This document shows, in pieces, positions 26,203 to 35,681 of a stretch of DNA of 64,000 nucleotides (position 1 is the first letter of the stretch; every line of letters starts with the position of its first letter). The stretch covers positions 1,426,001-1,490,000 of the forward strand of contig NZ_CP025228.1 in assembly GCF_004102025.1 (NCBI RefSeq), given 5' to 3'. The notes below the pieces were generated by a model. The model saw only the letters and a list, made by a program, of their open reading frames with translations. It was not told where the DNA came from and did no database searches. The DNA comes from Actinomyces qiguomingii (GTDB taxonomy: Bacteria; Actinomycetota; Actinomycetes; Actinomycetales; Actinomycetaceae). The position numbers and the translations under genes were made by a program.

Positions 26203-27219
26203 GTGTATCGTGCAAGTGATGTCCGCCCCTTCGCATTGAATGCCGGAGCACTGCTGGGCGGCCTCGGCCTGCTGGCCGCTCTGTGTCTGCTCAGTCTCGC
26301 CGTCGGCTCCCGGCCAATGGGGATCTCCGAGGCCTGGCAGGGGCTGCGCGCCCACGATGACACGATCGCCTCCCTGATCGTATGGCAGTTGCGTCTACCC
26401 CGCACCGCCCTCGGCGTCGTCACCGGCGCCGCCCTGGCCGTGGCCGGAGTGGTTATGCAGGCCCTGACACGCAACCCCTTGGCTGAGCCCGGCATTCTCG
26501 GGGTGAATGCCGGTGCCTCCCTGGCGGTGGTGCTGTCCGTATGGCTGGGCGGCATCACGGGTGTATCCGGATACTTGTGGTTCGCCTTCGCAGGTGCGGC
26601 ACTGGCAGCCGGCCTGGTCCAGCTAATGGCTGGCCGTAACGTTCAGGCCGGCCCTACCCGACTGGTTCTGGCCGGCATCGCCCTGGGTGCAAGCCTGAAC
26701 GCGATCACCGGCACCATCACCATGTACGACACCAGAGCCTTCGACTCCTACCGCTTCTGGGTGGTCGGCGCACTCGAGGGCCGCGACGCCACCCTACTGG
26801 TCTGGGTGGCACCGTTTCTGGCCGTCGGACTGGTCCTGGCCCTCACCTCCGGGCACACGCTCAATGTCCTGGCGCTGGGGGAGGAGCAGGCAACCGCACT
26901 CGGTGCGCGGCTGAAACGGGCTCGGGTGCTGGCGCTGGTCTCCATCACCCTGCTGTGCGGAGCGGCGACGGCTGCGGTCGGTCCCATCTCATTCGTCGGG
27001 CTGGTGGTGCCCCATGTGCTGCGGTTATTCCTGGGTGCCGATCAGCGCCGGTTGTTGGTCGTCTCCCTGCTTGCCGGGCCGATCCTGCTGCTGACCGCCG
27101 ACATTGTGGGGCGCATCCTGATCCGCCCCGACGAGTTGGAGGCGGGCGTGGTCACCGCCTTCATCGGCGGGCCCGTGCTGTTGTCCATGGTGCTGCGACG
27201 CGGGGAGTCGACCCGGTGA
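26203..27219 (+). CDS. FecCD-family iron-siderophore permease 1
   Basis: The 338-residue membrane permease has the FecCD signatures RLPRTALGVVTGAALAVAG, TRNPLAEPGILGVNAG and the GPISFVGLVVPH loop that contacts the ATPase. About nine or ten membrane segments are visible. A GTG start at 26203 sits only 6 bases after the iron box, and a TATCCT-like -10 just upstream fits leaderless transcription. Its stop overlaps the next permease start (GTGA). Confidence 0.92.
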   Translation: MYRASDVRPFALNAGALLGGLGLLAALCLLSLAVGSRPMGISEAWQGLRAHDDTIASLIVWQLRLPRTALGVVTGAALAVAGVVMQALTRNPLAEPGILGVNAGASLAVVLSVWLGGITGVSGYLWFAFAGAALAAGLVQLMAGRNVQAGPTRLVLAGIALGASLNAITGTITMYDTRAFDSYRFWVVGALEGRDATLLVWVAPFLAVGLVLALTSGHTLNVLALGEEQATALGARLKRARVLALVSITLLCGAATAAVGPISFVGLVVPHVLRLFLGADQRRLLVVSLLAGPILLLTADIVGRILIRPDELEAGVVTAFIGGPVLLSMVLRRGESTR

Positions 27220-28358
27220 TTGATACCCCGCGTTGCGAGCGCGCCCACGAACCGTCAGAAAACGGGGCCGCGCCGCCGGACGACAGCGGCTTTTGGCGCT
27301 CCGGTTCCCTTAAAGCCGTAGGTCCGCCGGCCGGGCGCCTGTTGCTGCGCCCGGGAGCGGGCACCCTGCTGGTGCGTCGCCGCGCCCTGGCGGTGGCGAT
27401 GACACTGGCGGCAGTGGCCGTTGGGGTCGGCGTATACACGCTGCTTACCGGTGCCTACGAGCTGTCGACCACCGAGGCGTTGCGCGTGGTGGTCGGCGGC
27501 GGCAGCGACCTGGACCGGTTCATCGTGCTGGGGCAGCGTCTGCCCCGCGTGATCGCCGCCGTCCTGATCGGCGGCATGCTGGCCGTCTCCGGCGCCGTGT
27601 TCCAGAGCCTGTCCCGCAACCCGCTGGGCAGCCCTGACATAGTCGGCTTCACCACCGGCGCCACCACCGGCGGCCTGCTCGTCATCCTGGTTTCCACCGC
27701 CTCCTCCACCCTAACCATCGCCCTGGGCACCACAGTCGGCGGATTGGCCACCGCCGTTGTCGTGGTCGCTGTGGCCATGCGCCGCGGGGGCGCCGGTGAG
27801 AACCTGGTGCTGGCCGGCGTCGCCCTCTCCCAGACGCTGTCTGCGCTCAATGACTACCTGCTCTCGCGCGCAACCATTCAGGAGGCTGAGGTGGCCCGCG
27901 CCTGGCAGTACGGTTCGCTCAATGCCATCACCTGGGTGCAGGTAAGGCCCCTGATCCTCGCCGCCGCCCTCCTCATCCCACTGTCAATCGGGCTCGGCCG
28001 CCCGGCGGCGGTCCTGGAACTGGGCGACGACGCCGCCACCTCCCTCGGGCTGGGTGTGGGACGGCTGCGCGCCGCCATGCTCGGCTACGGGGTGGTGCTG
28101 GCGGCCGTATGCGTATCCGTGGCCGGTCCCATCGGATTCCTGGCGCTGGCCGCGCCCCAACTGGCGCAGCGGCTGGCCCGGACGGCGGGATTGACCCTGT
28201 CTGTCTCCGCCGCCATGGGATCCGCGCTGCTGGTGGTCGCCGACCTGCTGGCGCAGCGGCTGCTGGCCCCCTTCCAGATCCCGGTCGGGCTGCTGTGCGC
28301 CGCCTGCGGTGGGCTGTACCTCATGTGGTTGCTGGGGTTGCGTCGCCCCGTGTCCTAG
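27216..28358 (+). CDS. FecCD-family iron-siderophore permease 2
   Basis: The 380-residue permease pairs with the preceding one. Conserved segments are QRLPRVIAAVLIGGMLAVSG, SRNPLGSPDIVGFTTG and GPIGFLALAAPQ. It carries a longer, polar N-terminal extension of about 55 residues before the first membrane segment. It starts with a GTG overlapping the upstream stop and converges with pafA, the stop codons overlapping. Confidence 0.92.
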   Translation: MIDTPRCERAHEPSENGAAPPDDSGFWRSGSLKAVGPPAGRLLLRPGAGTLLVRRRALAVAMTLAAVAVGVGVYTLLTGAYELSTTEALRVVVGGGSDLDRFIVLGQRLPRVIAAVLIGGMLAVSGAVFQSLSRNPLGSPDIVGFTTGATTGGLLVILVSTASSTLTIALGTTVGGLATAVVVVAVAMRRGGAGENLVLAGVALSQTLSALNDYLLSRATIQEAEVARAWQYGSLNAITWVQVRPLILAAALLIPLSIGLGRPAAVLELGDDAATSLGLGVGRLRAAMLGYGVVLAAVCVSVAGPIGFLALAAPQLAQRLARTAGLTLSVSAAMGSALLVVADLLAQRLLAPFQIPVGLLCAACGGLYLMWLLGLRRPVS

Positions 28359-29776
28359 TCGGTGCCCAGAGCGGGGCCGAGTGCCGCAATGCGTTCCAGC
28401 AAGGCCTCGACCTGTGGGTCGTCGGTAGCCTGGGGATCGGGCAGATCAATCTGTGGGCTGGGCGGGCGGTCCAGGCGTACATGCGCCCAGCCTATGGAGG
28501 CATGGCGCCGTGTGTGGTTGCAGGCCTCCACCACCCGGCCCCGCAGGGAGGCCCGAGTGCCATCAGGAGCGCGCTGACATGCCGTCTTGACCTGCTCGGG
28601 CCCCACCAGCGGCGCCATCAGGCCTGCTGCCGTAAGCGGTTCGCGCAGACCCGTTGCGGGGGACAGGTCGTGGTAGGCAAGTTCGGCTCTTCGCACCCGG
28701 GGATCGGCCCAGCCCTGCGGGGAGCGTTCGGCCACACGCGCCAGCACCGTGTATTTGATGGCCCAGTCCAGCTCGGTGCTCACCGTCGAGGTATCACCCG
28801 TGCGCAGCGCATCAGTACCGCGCCGTGCTAGATCCATGACTCGCGCCTTCAGACAGTCGCGCTCCTGCTCGAGGGCCTCAAGGCGGATCAGGGCGGTCTC
28901 CAACAGCTGCGGGCAGGTCACCGGTGCCCGCTCAGGCCGTGCACAGGGCGTGAGCGGGTCCAGGCTCCACGCCCGGGCCGCCGCGGCCGGGTCTACCAGC
29001 TCACATTCGGCCAGATCCCACAGCCCCCGTTCGGCCGCGGTCAGGGCGGCGTCCAGGAGCACGACCTTCAGCGCCGTCGTCCAGGGACTTATGGCCGAGT
29101 CCCCGGCCACCACATGCAGGCGACGCCACCGATCGGCGTCGGCATGCGGTTCGTCGCGGGTGTTGATGAAGGCCCGCTCGTGGGTGGGATCATCGGAGGC
29201 CGCCGCGCGGATGTGCTCGGCGCGTGCCGAGTAGCGCAACGGACCTATCGCCCCCGTGAAGTCGGGCTCCTGAGCCGGACCGGGCAATACGCCGGCACCG
29301 GCGAGCACCTGGCGTGCCGCCAGCAGACCTATGAGTCCGCCCAGCGGCAGTCGAGCGTCGCGTGCGACCTGATAGTTCTCGTGGCAACCGAAGGTTGCCC
29401 CCCACCCGTCGGTGTTGGACTTAAGTACGTGCACGCGCACACCGCGCGCAGCCAGGCGGTCATTGGCGGCCTGCGCCATCGCGCACAGTCGGGCGTCCCC
29501 GGCCAGATCCTGAGCGACGACGTCGCTGGTCCACAAGCACTCCGGGCCCGCGAACTCCGGGTGCTGGCCGATGTCCACGTACAGGCGCGCTCCGGAGGTG
29601 GTGAAGCGGTGGGTGCCGCTGGGCACGGAATCGGCGCCGTGAAAGATCTCCTGCACCGCCTCCTCCACGCTCAGCGGTGCGACCTCGTGGACCTGGGTAC
29701 CCAGGTAGGAGCTGGTGACCCCGTACTCGGTCTCAATGCCGACGACGCGGTGTAGGCGCCCCTTAGGGGCGATCAT
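28355..29776 (-). CDS. pafA: Pup-protein ligase PafA
   Basis: The 473-residue ligase belongs to the carboxylate-amine ligase-like Pup ligase/deamidase family. It starts with VVGIETEYGV, carries GARLYVDIGQHPEF and has the nucleotide-binding/metal segment NTDGWGATFGCHENYQ plus NTRDEPHADADRWRRLH. It attaches Pup through its C-terminal glutamate to lysines of target proteins. It overlaps the pup stop by 4 bases (ATGA). The order arc-dop-pup-pafA is the usual one, but the prcB and prcA genes that normally sit between pup and pafA are absent. Confidence 0.92.
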   Translation of the reverse strand: MIAPKGRLHRVVGIETEYGVTSSYLGTQVHEVAPLSVEEAVQEIFHGADSVPSGTHRFTTSGARLYVDIGQHPEFAGPECLWTSDVVAQDLAGDARLCAMAQAANDRLAARGVRVHVLKSNTDGWGATFGCHENYQVARDARLPLGGLIGLLAARQVLAGAGVLPGPAQEPDFTGAIGPLRYSARAEHIRAAASDDPTHERAFINTRDEPHADADRWRRLHVVAGDSAISPWTTALKVVLLDAALTAAERGLWDLAECELVDPAAAARAWSLDPLTPCARPERAPVTCPQLLETALIRLEALEQERDCLKARVMDLARRGTDALRTGDTSTVSTELDWAIKYTVLARVAERSPQGWADPRVRRAELAYHDLSPATGLREPLTAAGLMAPLVGPEQVKTACQRAPDGTRASLRGRVVEACNHTRRHASIGWAHVRLDRPPSPQIDLPDPQATDDPQVEALLERIAALGPALGTD

Positions 29777-29958
29777 TGCCCGCCCTGCTGGCGGAAGTTC
29801 TGCACGAAGGTAAGGGCGTTAACCTCCAGGACGTCGTCGATGCCGTCGAGCACCTCGTCCAGGCCCTGGGACTGGGCCTGCGGCGGAGCCGCCGGCGGGC
29901 TCTCGGGTTCGGACTCGGAGTCGTCGTGGGAGACCCGAGCATGGATACGTTCTGACAT
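29773..29958 (-). CDS. pup: prokaryotic ubiquitin-like protein Pup
   Basis: This 61-residue, highly charged and probably disordered protein ends in QQGGQ. The final Gln must be deamidated to Glu by Dop before ligation, which explains the dop gene upstream. The central LDEVLDGIDDVLEVNALTF region corresponds to the coiled-coil segment bound by the ARC/Mpa ATPase. A strong AAGGAGGAA site precedes the start. Confidence 0.93.
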   Translation of the reverse strand: MSERIHARVSHDDSESEPESPPAAPPQAQSQGLDEVLDGIDDVLEVNALTFVQNFRQQGGQ

Positions 29959-30004
29959 GGGTTCCTCCTTTAGGTGTCAGGTTGCGGCTGACGGTCGGTG
30001 GTGT

Positions 30005-31845
30005 TCACGTGGCCTGCGGGCGTTGCTGGTGCTGGGCGTAGACGCCCTCGTCCCATCCGTAGGTCTTCGGCTCGGGCGGAACCTCCAGGCCCAGTGCCTC
30101 CAGCGTCGCCACGAGTACGGCGGCCTCCTGAGACCTGGGGGAGGGGGGCGTGGAGCCAGCATCGGCGTCGGAGGGGATGACGGCGCCGGAATCTGGGCGG
30201 GACAGGCGCTCACGGGCGGCGCGCGCCGCCTGCTCGACCTGCGCCGCCGTCGGGCTGCCAGGATCGGACAGGGTGACCCGCAGCAGGTGGCGGGCGCCGA
30301 TGTCAACCAGCACCGAGGTCCAACTGGCCGCCCAGACCCGCTCGGGGAAGAGCCGCAGCAGCGCCGCCCGTCCCCCGGCCCTAGTGTCGGCCGGAGCCGT
30401 CGTCACCGCGGCCTGTACCTCGGCCTCGTCCAGCACGGTGCGCACCGAGCCGGCCCGCTCCAAGCGGGCGGCTAGCGAAGTGGTCGGATCGACCACGCTG
30501 AACTGCAGGTCGGCGGCCCGCAGCCGGGCGTCGTCCCAGCCGCAGCCGTAGCGTGAGCGCAGCTGCTCCAGCAGTGTCAGTTTTGCACACCACTCCACCA
30601 GGTGGGCGGCGTGCTCGGGGCCAGCCCGCAGGGCGTCGAGGGCCTCACCCCACAGGTCGAGCACCAATGCGGTCTCCTCCTCCGGGCGCACTCCATGCGC
30701 CGGGGTATCCACCCCCGTAGTGCCGGATGGCTGAACCGCAGCCTCCCGCACCTCCTGGAGGAAGACCCGCTGCATCTCCAGGGCGCTCACCTCACCACCG
30801 GCGGCCAGAGGGCAACGCACCTGCACAGTCGGGTCATGGGAGAAGGCCCTGATGGCCGTCACCGGGTCGGCCAATGCCAGGCGGTCGGCCAGTGCCCGGG
30901 CGCGTTCGGGGAAACTCTCCACCAGCGACAGCAGCGCTGCTGTGGACCCCAGTCGCAGCAGGGCGCTGACGGCCAGGCTCGAAGAGTCTGCGGTGATGAC
31001 GTGCAGACGGCGCCAGCGGGAGGCATCGGCGTGGGGCTCGTCACGCGTGTTGACGATGGGACGCTCGCGCGTGGTGTATAGCGAGACCTCCTGCTCCACG
31101 AAGTCAGCGCGGGCCAGCATCTGGAAACCGGGTACCTCACCCGCCGGCCCTATGCCCACTCTCCCCGAGCCACACAGAACCGTCCGGCTTACGAGGAATG
31201 GCACAAGCAGGTCGGTCAGCAGTTTCCAGGGAACCCCCCGGTCAACCGCGTAGGACTCGTGGGCGCCCCAGGCCGAGCCGTGTCCGTCGGTGTTGTTCTT
31301 AATGACCTGGATGCGGCCGGGACGCCGAGCCGACAGCGCTTGCTCCGCGCGATGCATGAGCCGGTCGCCGGCGCGGTCGTAACGCACCGCCTCCAGGGGC
31401 CGTACGCCTCCGGTGCGGCGTACTCGGGATGGGTGTGGTCCACGTATATGCGTGCGCCGTTGGTGGTGTGTGTGGCCGAACCCCGGTAGTAGTGCTGGCC
31501 GAAGCGGTCAACCCGCTGGATCCAGCGGACCGGAGCTCCGGTGAGCACCGCCCCCGCCTCCAGATCGGTGCGGGCCTCCCGGGCAAGAACGTGGTCACGC
31601 CCATCGCGGGCATCACGGGTGGGTAACTCCCCGGAGTAGTCGAAGCGGCAGCCCGCTCCCCACTCGAGTTCACGCGAGTCCTCGGCTGGAACATGCAATG
31701 TGGAGGGGGCGCCCTCGGCGGCCGCCTGGCGGGCATAGGCGTAGAGCAACTGCGAGGCCAGGGTCTCAGGGTCGGCCGCGGGGTCATCTCGGTCGATCAG
31801 GGCGTACTCGGTCTCTACGCCCATGACTCGCCGCACGGTGATCAT
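30005..31845 (-). pseudogene. dop: dop (Pup deamidase/depupylase), interrupted by a one-base frameshift
   Basis: Two overlapping frames together encode a full Dop. The first, from ATG 31845, begins MITVRRVMGVETEYAL and runs to PEYAAPEAYGP. The second continues EAVRYDRAGDRLMHR through NNTDGHGSAWGAHESYA to the C-terminus at 30005. The break is at a four-base G run (31396-31399 on the plus strand); adding one base restores GPLEAVRYD. The rest of the gene has no other lesion, so a recent mutation, a sequencing error or slippage are all possible. Dop deamidates Pup and removes it from targets. The start overlaps the ARC stop (ATGA) and has a GGAAAGGAG site. Confidence 0.85.
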
Positions 31846-33503
31846 AGTGACTCCTTTCCACCCGCCGGGACCAGGGCGACGACAGGGTCGGTGCGTCTGC
31901 CCCTGCCGACCACCCGCGCCCACTCCTCGGGATCGGAGGCGCCGGGCAGGTCGGCGGTTTCGGTGACCTCCGCGCGAACCGCCTCCAGCAGATGGCGGGT
32001 AGTCAGTCCTGGCCTGCCCGCCAGTGCCTCCTGGATGGCGGCGGCCTTGGCGCGCCCGACCACTGAGGAGATCATGGCCCCGGAGACCAGATCCGCTAGA
32101 TGCCAGGTCTCCACAGCACCCGAGCGCCGATGCACCTGCAGCACGGCGGTGGTCTGGTCCCGGGTGAACAGGGCGGCCAGCAGCGCCTCACCCATAACGG
32201 ACACCGCCGCCTGTGGTGATCCCGCGGCGTCGATCTCCTCCGGGGCCAGGGGCAGGTCGGTGGTGAGATAACGCGAGAGGATCTCACGGCAGGCCTCCGG
32301 ATCGGGGCGGTCAATGCGAACCCGCACGTCCAGACGCCCTGGCCGCAGGATCGCCGGATCGATCATGTCCTCGCGGTTGGAGGCTCCGATGACCACGATA
32401 TTGCGCATCTCCTCCACGCCGTCGATCTCCGCCAGCAGCTGTGGGACCACCGTGGTCTCCACGTCCGAGGACACCCCGGTGCCGCGGGTGCGGAACAGCG
32501 ACTCCATCTCGTCGAAGAAGATCACCACCGGCACGCCCCGGTCGGCCTTGTCTCGGGCCCTGGTGAAGATCAGACGGATGCGGCGCTCGGTCTCCCCGAC
32601 ATACTTGTCCAGCAACTGTGGCCCCTTGATGCTCAGGAAATGGGTACGCCGCCCGGTCGTATACGCCAGGGAGGTGGCCACAGCCTTGGCTATCAGGGTC
32701 TTGCCCACACCCGGCGGCCCGTAGAGCAGCAGGCCTCGCGGCGGCCGCAGTCGGTGTTCGGCAAAGAGTTCGGGGTGGGTCATGGGCAGCTCGATGGTGT
32801 CGCGTATGCGCTTGATGGTGGCGTCCAGGCCGCCGATGGCCTCCCAGGGGGTGTTCGGGGCAGTCTCCAACAGCAGATCCTCAACCTCGCGCCGGGCCAC
32901 AATGGACAGGGCAAAACCATCCTTGAGGTCGGCCATGAGGCTGTCACCGGGGCGCAGGCGCTCGCGGGCCAGCGCCGGAGTCAGGCGCAAGACGCGCACA
33001 TCCTCACTGCGCACGGCGACCAGCACATGGGTGTCGTCCAGACGCTGCTCCAGACCCACCAGTTCACCGACATCGCCGGTGGGGGCGGTGGACACGGCGT
33101 CGAGGTTGGCGTTGAGCAGCAGGCTCGTGCCGGGCTCTAGGCCGCCAAGGGGCAGAGCGGTCGCGGCCCGCACCCGCATGCGGCGCCCGGACTGGGAGAC
33201 GTCGAGGGTGCGCTGGAGGGGGTCGGCGACGCGTAGCAGGGTGGCGTAGGTCAGGGCCGGGGCACTCAGGCGCTCGATTTCGGCTCGGGCGGCGGCCAGT
33301 TCGGAGCGGGCGGTGCGCAGGGCCTCGGCCAGGCTGCGATTCTTGCGTTCGACCAGTTCGAGCTCGATCGCCGGAGTGGTGGGCCGGGCGTGGTCGGCCT
33401 GTTCCGGTGGCGCCGACGCGCCGTGGTCGGTCGGGGTGGGTGAATCGTCCACGGCCAGCTCCTTTGCGAGGTCTTGATGCCCGACACCGCCAGAATGGGA
33501 CAT
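31842..33503 (-). CDS. arc: AAA+ ATPase ARC/Mpa of the Pup pathway
   Basis: This 553-residue ATPase has an N-terminal coiled coil (about 48-80) for Pup binding, OB-fold region (about 85-200) and an AAA module with Walker A GPPGVGKT (262-269), Walker B VVIFFDEMES and sensor residues in VIGASNRED. It unfolds pupylated proteins. The C-terminus reads PAGGKESL and lacks the GQYL-type docking tail that mycobacterial Mpa uses on the 20S proteasome, which agrees with the missing prcBA genes. It is first in the arc-dop-pup-pafA unit. Confidence 0.9.
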   Translation of the reverse strand: MSHSGGVGHQDLAKELAVDDSPTPTDHGASAPPEQADHARPTTPAIELELVERKNRSLAEALRTARSELAAARAEIERLSAPALTYATLLRVADPLQRTLDVSQSGRRMRVRAATALPLGGLEPGTSLLLNANLDAVSTAPTGDVGELVGLEQRLDDTHVLVAVRSEDVRVLRLTPALARERLRPGDSLMADLKDGFALSIVARREVEDLLLETAPNTPWEAIGGLDATIKRIRDTIELPMTHPELFAEHRLRPPRGLLLYGPPGVGKTLIAKAVATSLAYTTGRRTHFLSIKGPQLLDKYVGETERRIRLIFTRARDKADRGVPVVIFFDEMESLFRTRGTGVSSDVETTVVPQLLAEIDGVEEMRNIVVIGASNREDMIDPAILRPGRLDVRVRIDRPDPEACREILSRYLTTDLPLAPEEIDAAGSPQAAVSVMGEALLAALFTRDQTTAVLQVHRRSGAVETWHLADLVSGAMISSVVGRAKAAAIQEALAGRPGLTTRHLLEAVRAEVTETADLPGASDPEEWARVVGRGRRTDPVVALVPAGGKESL

Positions 33504-33545
33504 CTGTGCCAGAAATTCTAGCGCCTCTGCGCAGCCGGTGGGGCA

Positions 33546-33578
33546 TACTCGCCCCCTACTCGCCCCCTACTCGCGCCC
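33546..33578. repeat. three tandem 11-bp repeats at the modBC 3' end
   Basis: TACTCGCCCCC occurs twice, followed by a third copy with one change (TACTCGCGCCC). The modBC stop codon falls at the boundary of copies 2 and 3. Confidence 0.6.
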
Positions 33579-35681
33579 CCATGAGGGCACGATGCGCACC
33601 TGGGCTGCCTTGATCACCGCCGTCACCAGCAGCCCAGGACGCAGCGACAACTCGGCGACCGCGGCCGCCGTTAGCAGGGCGCGCAGCAACTGCCCGTCGT
33701 CCAATTCCAGCACCACCGTCATGAGCCCTCCGCCACCTATCTCCCGCACCGTTGCGCTCAGAGCATTGCGGGGGCTGCCCGCCGGGGCGGACGCGGCCGC
33801 GGAAGCGGTTCCGGGATTGCGGGGATACAGGGCCACCGCCTCGGGCGGCAGCAGCACCAAGGCCGGCTCGCCGCGCCTGAACTCATTCCGTGCGCTCGCT
33901 TCGGCGACCGGGGCGGCCGCCACCTCGGTGCCGTCCGCCAGCCGCAGGAGCGGACGGTCGGAACTTCCGGCGAGGGTGCCGCGCAGCAGCGTCGTCCCGG
34001 TCAGTCGGGCCGTGAACGCGGTCTTCGGGGTGGCCAGGACCTGGGATGTAGGCCCGGATTCAATCACCCTTCCCCGACTCAGTACGGCGACGTCGTCGGC
34101 CAGAGCGGCCACCTCCGCCACATCGTGGGTGACCAGCAAAACCGTCAGTGCGTCACGGGCAGTGCGGCGGGCCAGCAGGGAGCGCAGCTGCTGGCGTGCC
34201 GCCACATCGATGGCAGCGGTCGGCTCATCCAGCACCAGCACCGCGGGACGGGTGGCCAGGGCGCGGGCCAGAGCGACGCGGGCCGCCTGTCCGCCGGACA
34301 GCTCGTCCCCGCGACGTTCCGCCAGATGTGTGGCGCCGACGGCGGCCAACTCCGCGTAGGCAACCTGTCGGGCGGCGGTGCGTGAGGTGCCCAGGCAGCG
34401 TGGGCCGAAGGCGACGTTGTCCAGCACCGACATGTGGGGAAAGAGGCCGGGGGACTGAGCTAGCAGAGCCACGCCGCGACGACCGGCGGGTACGAATCCT
34501 TCCGGGCCGTCCACCACCCGCTCGCCCAGGCGGACCTGTCCGCCGGTGGCATCCAGCAGCCCCGAGACCACGTCACACACGGTGGATTTCCCCGAGCCGT
34601 TGGACCCGATCAGGGCCAGAGTATGGCCGGCCGGAATGCTCAGATCAACGGCCACGTCCCGGGCGGCGCAGGTGAAGCACACGTGCACCGCCCTGCCATA
34701 CGGGACGGGCGTGTCCGCCGGCGGCGACTCCGAGGGAGTGGCGGGGACGTCGTCGTCGTCGGGGACGGCCGTGCCGCTCGCGAGGGCGCCGACGTTGCGC
34801 GCAGGCCGCCCAATTCCGGTCAGACGACGACCAAGGGCGTCCCAGCGTACGCTCGTGGCGCCGACCACCAGGAACGAGGCGGCGATGAGTACCACTGCTA
34901 GGGCCAGGGCGGTGGGGGCGTCGTGCTCCCGCTCCAGGTATACCGCCAGCGGCACGGTGCGGGTGACGCCCTCGCGTGAGCCGGCGAAAGCGATGGTGGC
35001 ACCAAACTCGCCCAGGCTGCGTCCCAGCGCCAGGGCCGTGCCGCGCGCCAGGGCCGGAGCGGCCAGCGGCAGTGTGATACGGGTCAGCACCGTCGTTGGA
35101 CGGGCGCCGAGTGTGCGGGCGATCATCTCCGGGCGGGTGTCGCGCGAGCGCAGAGCCGCCTCCAGCGTGACCACCAGGTAGGGCAGGGAGACGAACACCT
35201 GGGCGATCACCACGGCGGCGGTGGTGAAGGAGATCTGCACGCCAAGTACGTCCAGAAGCGGGCCGAGCAAGCCCCGTTTGCCCAGCGTGGCCAGCAGGGC
35301 CGTGCCGGCCACCACCGGCGGCATGGTCATGGGCAGCACCGCCAGCACCCGGGCCAAGCGCACGCCAGGCCATTCGTGGGACAGCACGATCGCCAACGGC
35401 ACACCCAGCACGACCGCGATGACGGTCGCCAGCAGGCAGGTGCGCAGCGACAGACCCAGCGCTAGACGGGCGGACTGCGAACCGAGCAGTTCGGGCAGCT
35501 GGGCCCAGGCCACGCGGGTGCCCAGGCCGACAAAGGGCAGGATGGTGGCGCAGGCGCCGATGACGGCCAGGAGTACCACCCAGACCGGTGGCTGGGCGCG
35601 GGTAGCCCGCGAACGCCCGGCAGACCGGTGTACGCCACCGGTGCGGGCAGGGACCGCCTCGTCGGTCATCGGTCGGCTCAC
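33567..35681 (-). CDS. modBC: molybdate ABC transporter, fused permease-ATPase (ModB-ModC)
   Basis: The 704-residue protein joins two usually separate subunits. Residues about 30-290 are a ModB-type permease with the GRSLGEFGATIAFAG loop that contacts the ATPase. After a 50-residue acidic/Pro linker comes ModC with Walker A GSNGSGKST, signature LSGGQAARV and Walker B VLVLDEPTAAID, then a C-terminal TOBE-like molybdate-binding region (NALSATVREIGGGG). It overlaps modA by 4 bases (ATGA). It supplies molybdate for the cofactor of NarG. Confidence 0.9.
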   Translation of the reverse strand: MSRPMTDEAVPARTGGVHRSAGRSRATRAQPPVWVVLLAVIGACATILPFVGLGTRVAWAQLPELLGSQSARLALGLSLRTCLLATVIAVVLGVPLAIVLSHEWPGVRLARVLAVLPMTMPPVVAGTALLATLGKRGLLGPLLDVLGVQISFTTAAVVIAQVFVSLPYLVVTLEAALRSRDTRPEMIARTLGARPTTVLTRITLPLAAPALARGTALALGRSLGEFGATIAFAGSREGVTRTVPLAVYLEREHDAPTALALAVVLIAASFLVVGATSVRWDALGRRLTGIGRPARNVGALASGTAVPDDDDVPATPSESPPADTPVPYGRAVHVCFTCAARDVAVDLSIPAGHTLALIGSNGSGKSTVCDVVSGLLDATGGQVRLGERVVDGPEGFVPAGRRGVALLAQSPGLFPHMSVLDNVAFGPRCLGTSRTAARQVAYAELAAVGATHLAERRGDELSGGQAARVALARALATRPAVLVLDEPTAAIDVAARQQLRSLLARRTARDALTVLLVTHDVAEVAALADDVAVLSRGRVIESGPTSQVLATPKTAFTARLTGTTLLRGTLAGSSDRPLLRLADGTEVAAAPVAEASARNEFRRGEPALVLLPPEAVALYPRNPGTASAAASAPAGSPRNALSATVREIGGGGLMTVVLELDDGQLLRALLTAAAVAELSLRPGLLVTAVIKAAQVRIVPSWGRE

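Noticed and set aside
29773..30005. Proteasome genes prcB/prcA near pup
   Set aside because: Only 46 bases separate dop and pup, and pafA overlaps pup; there is no room for them here.
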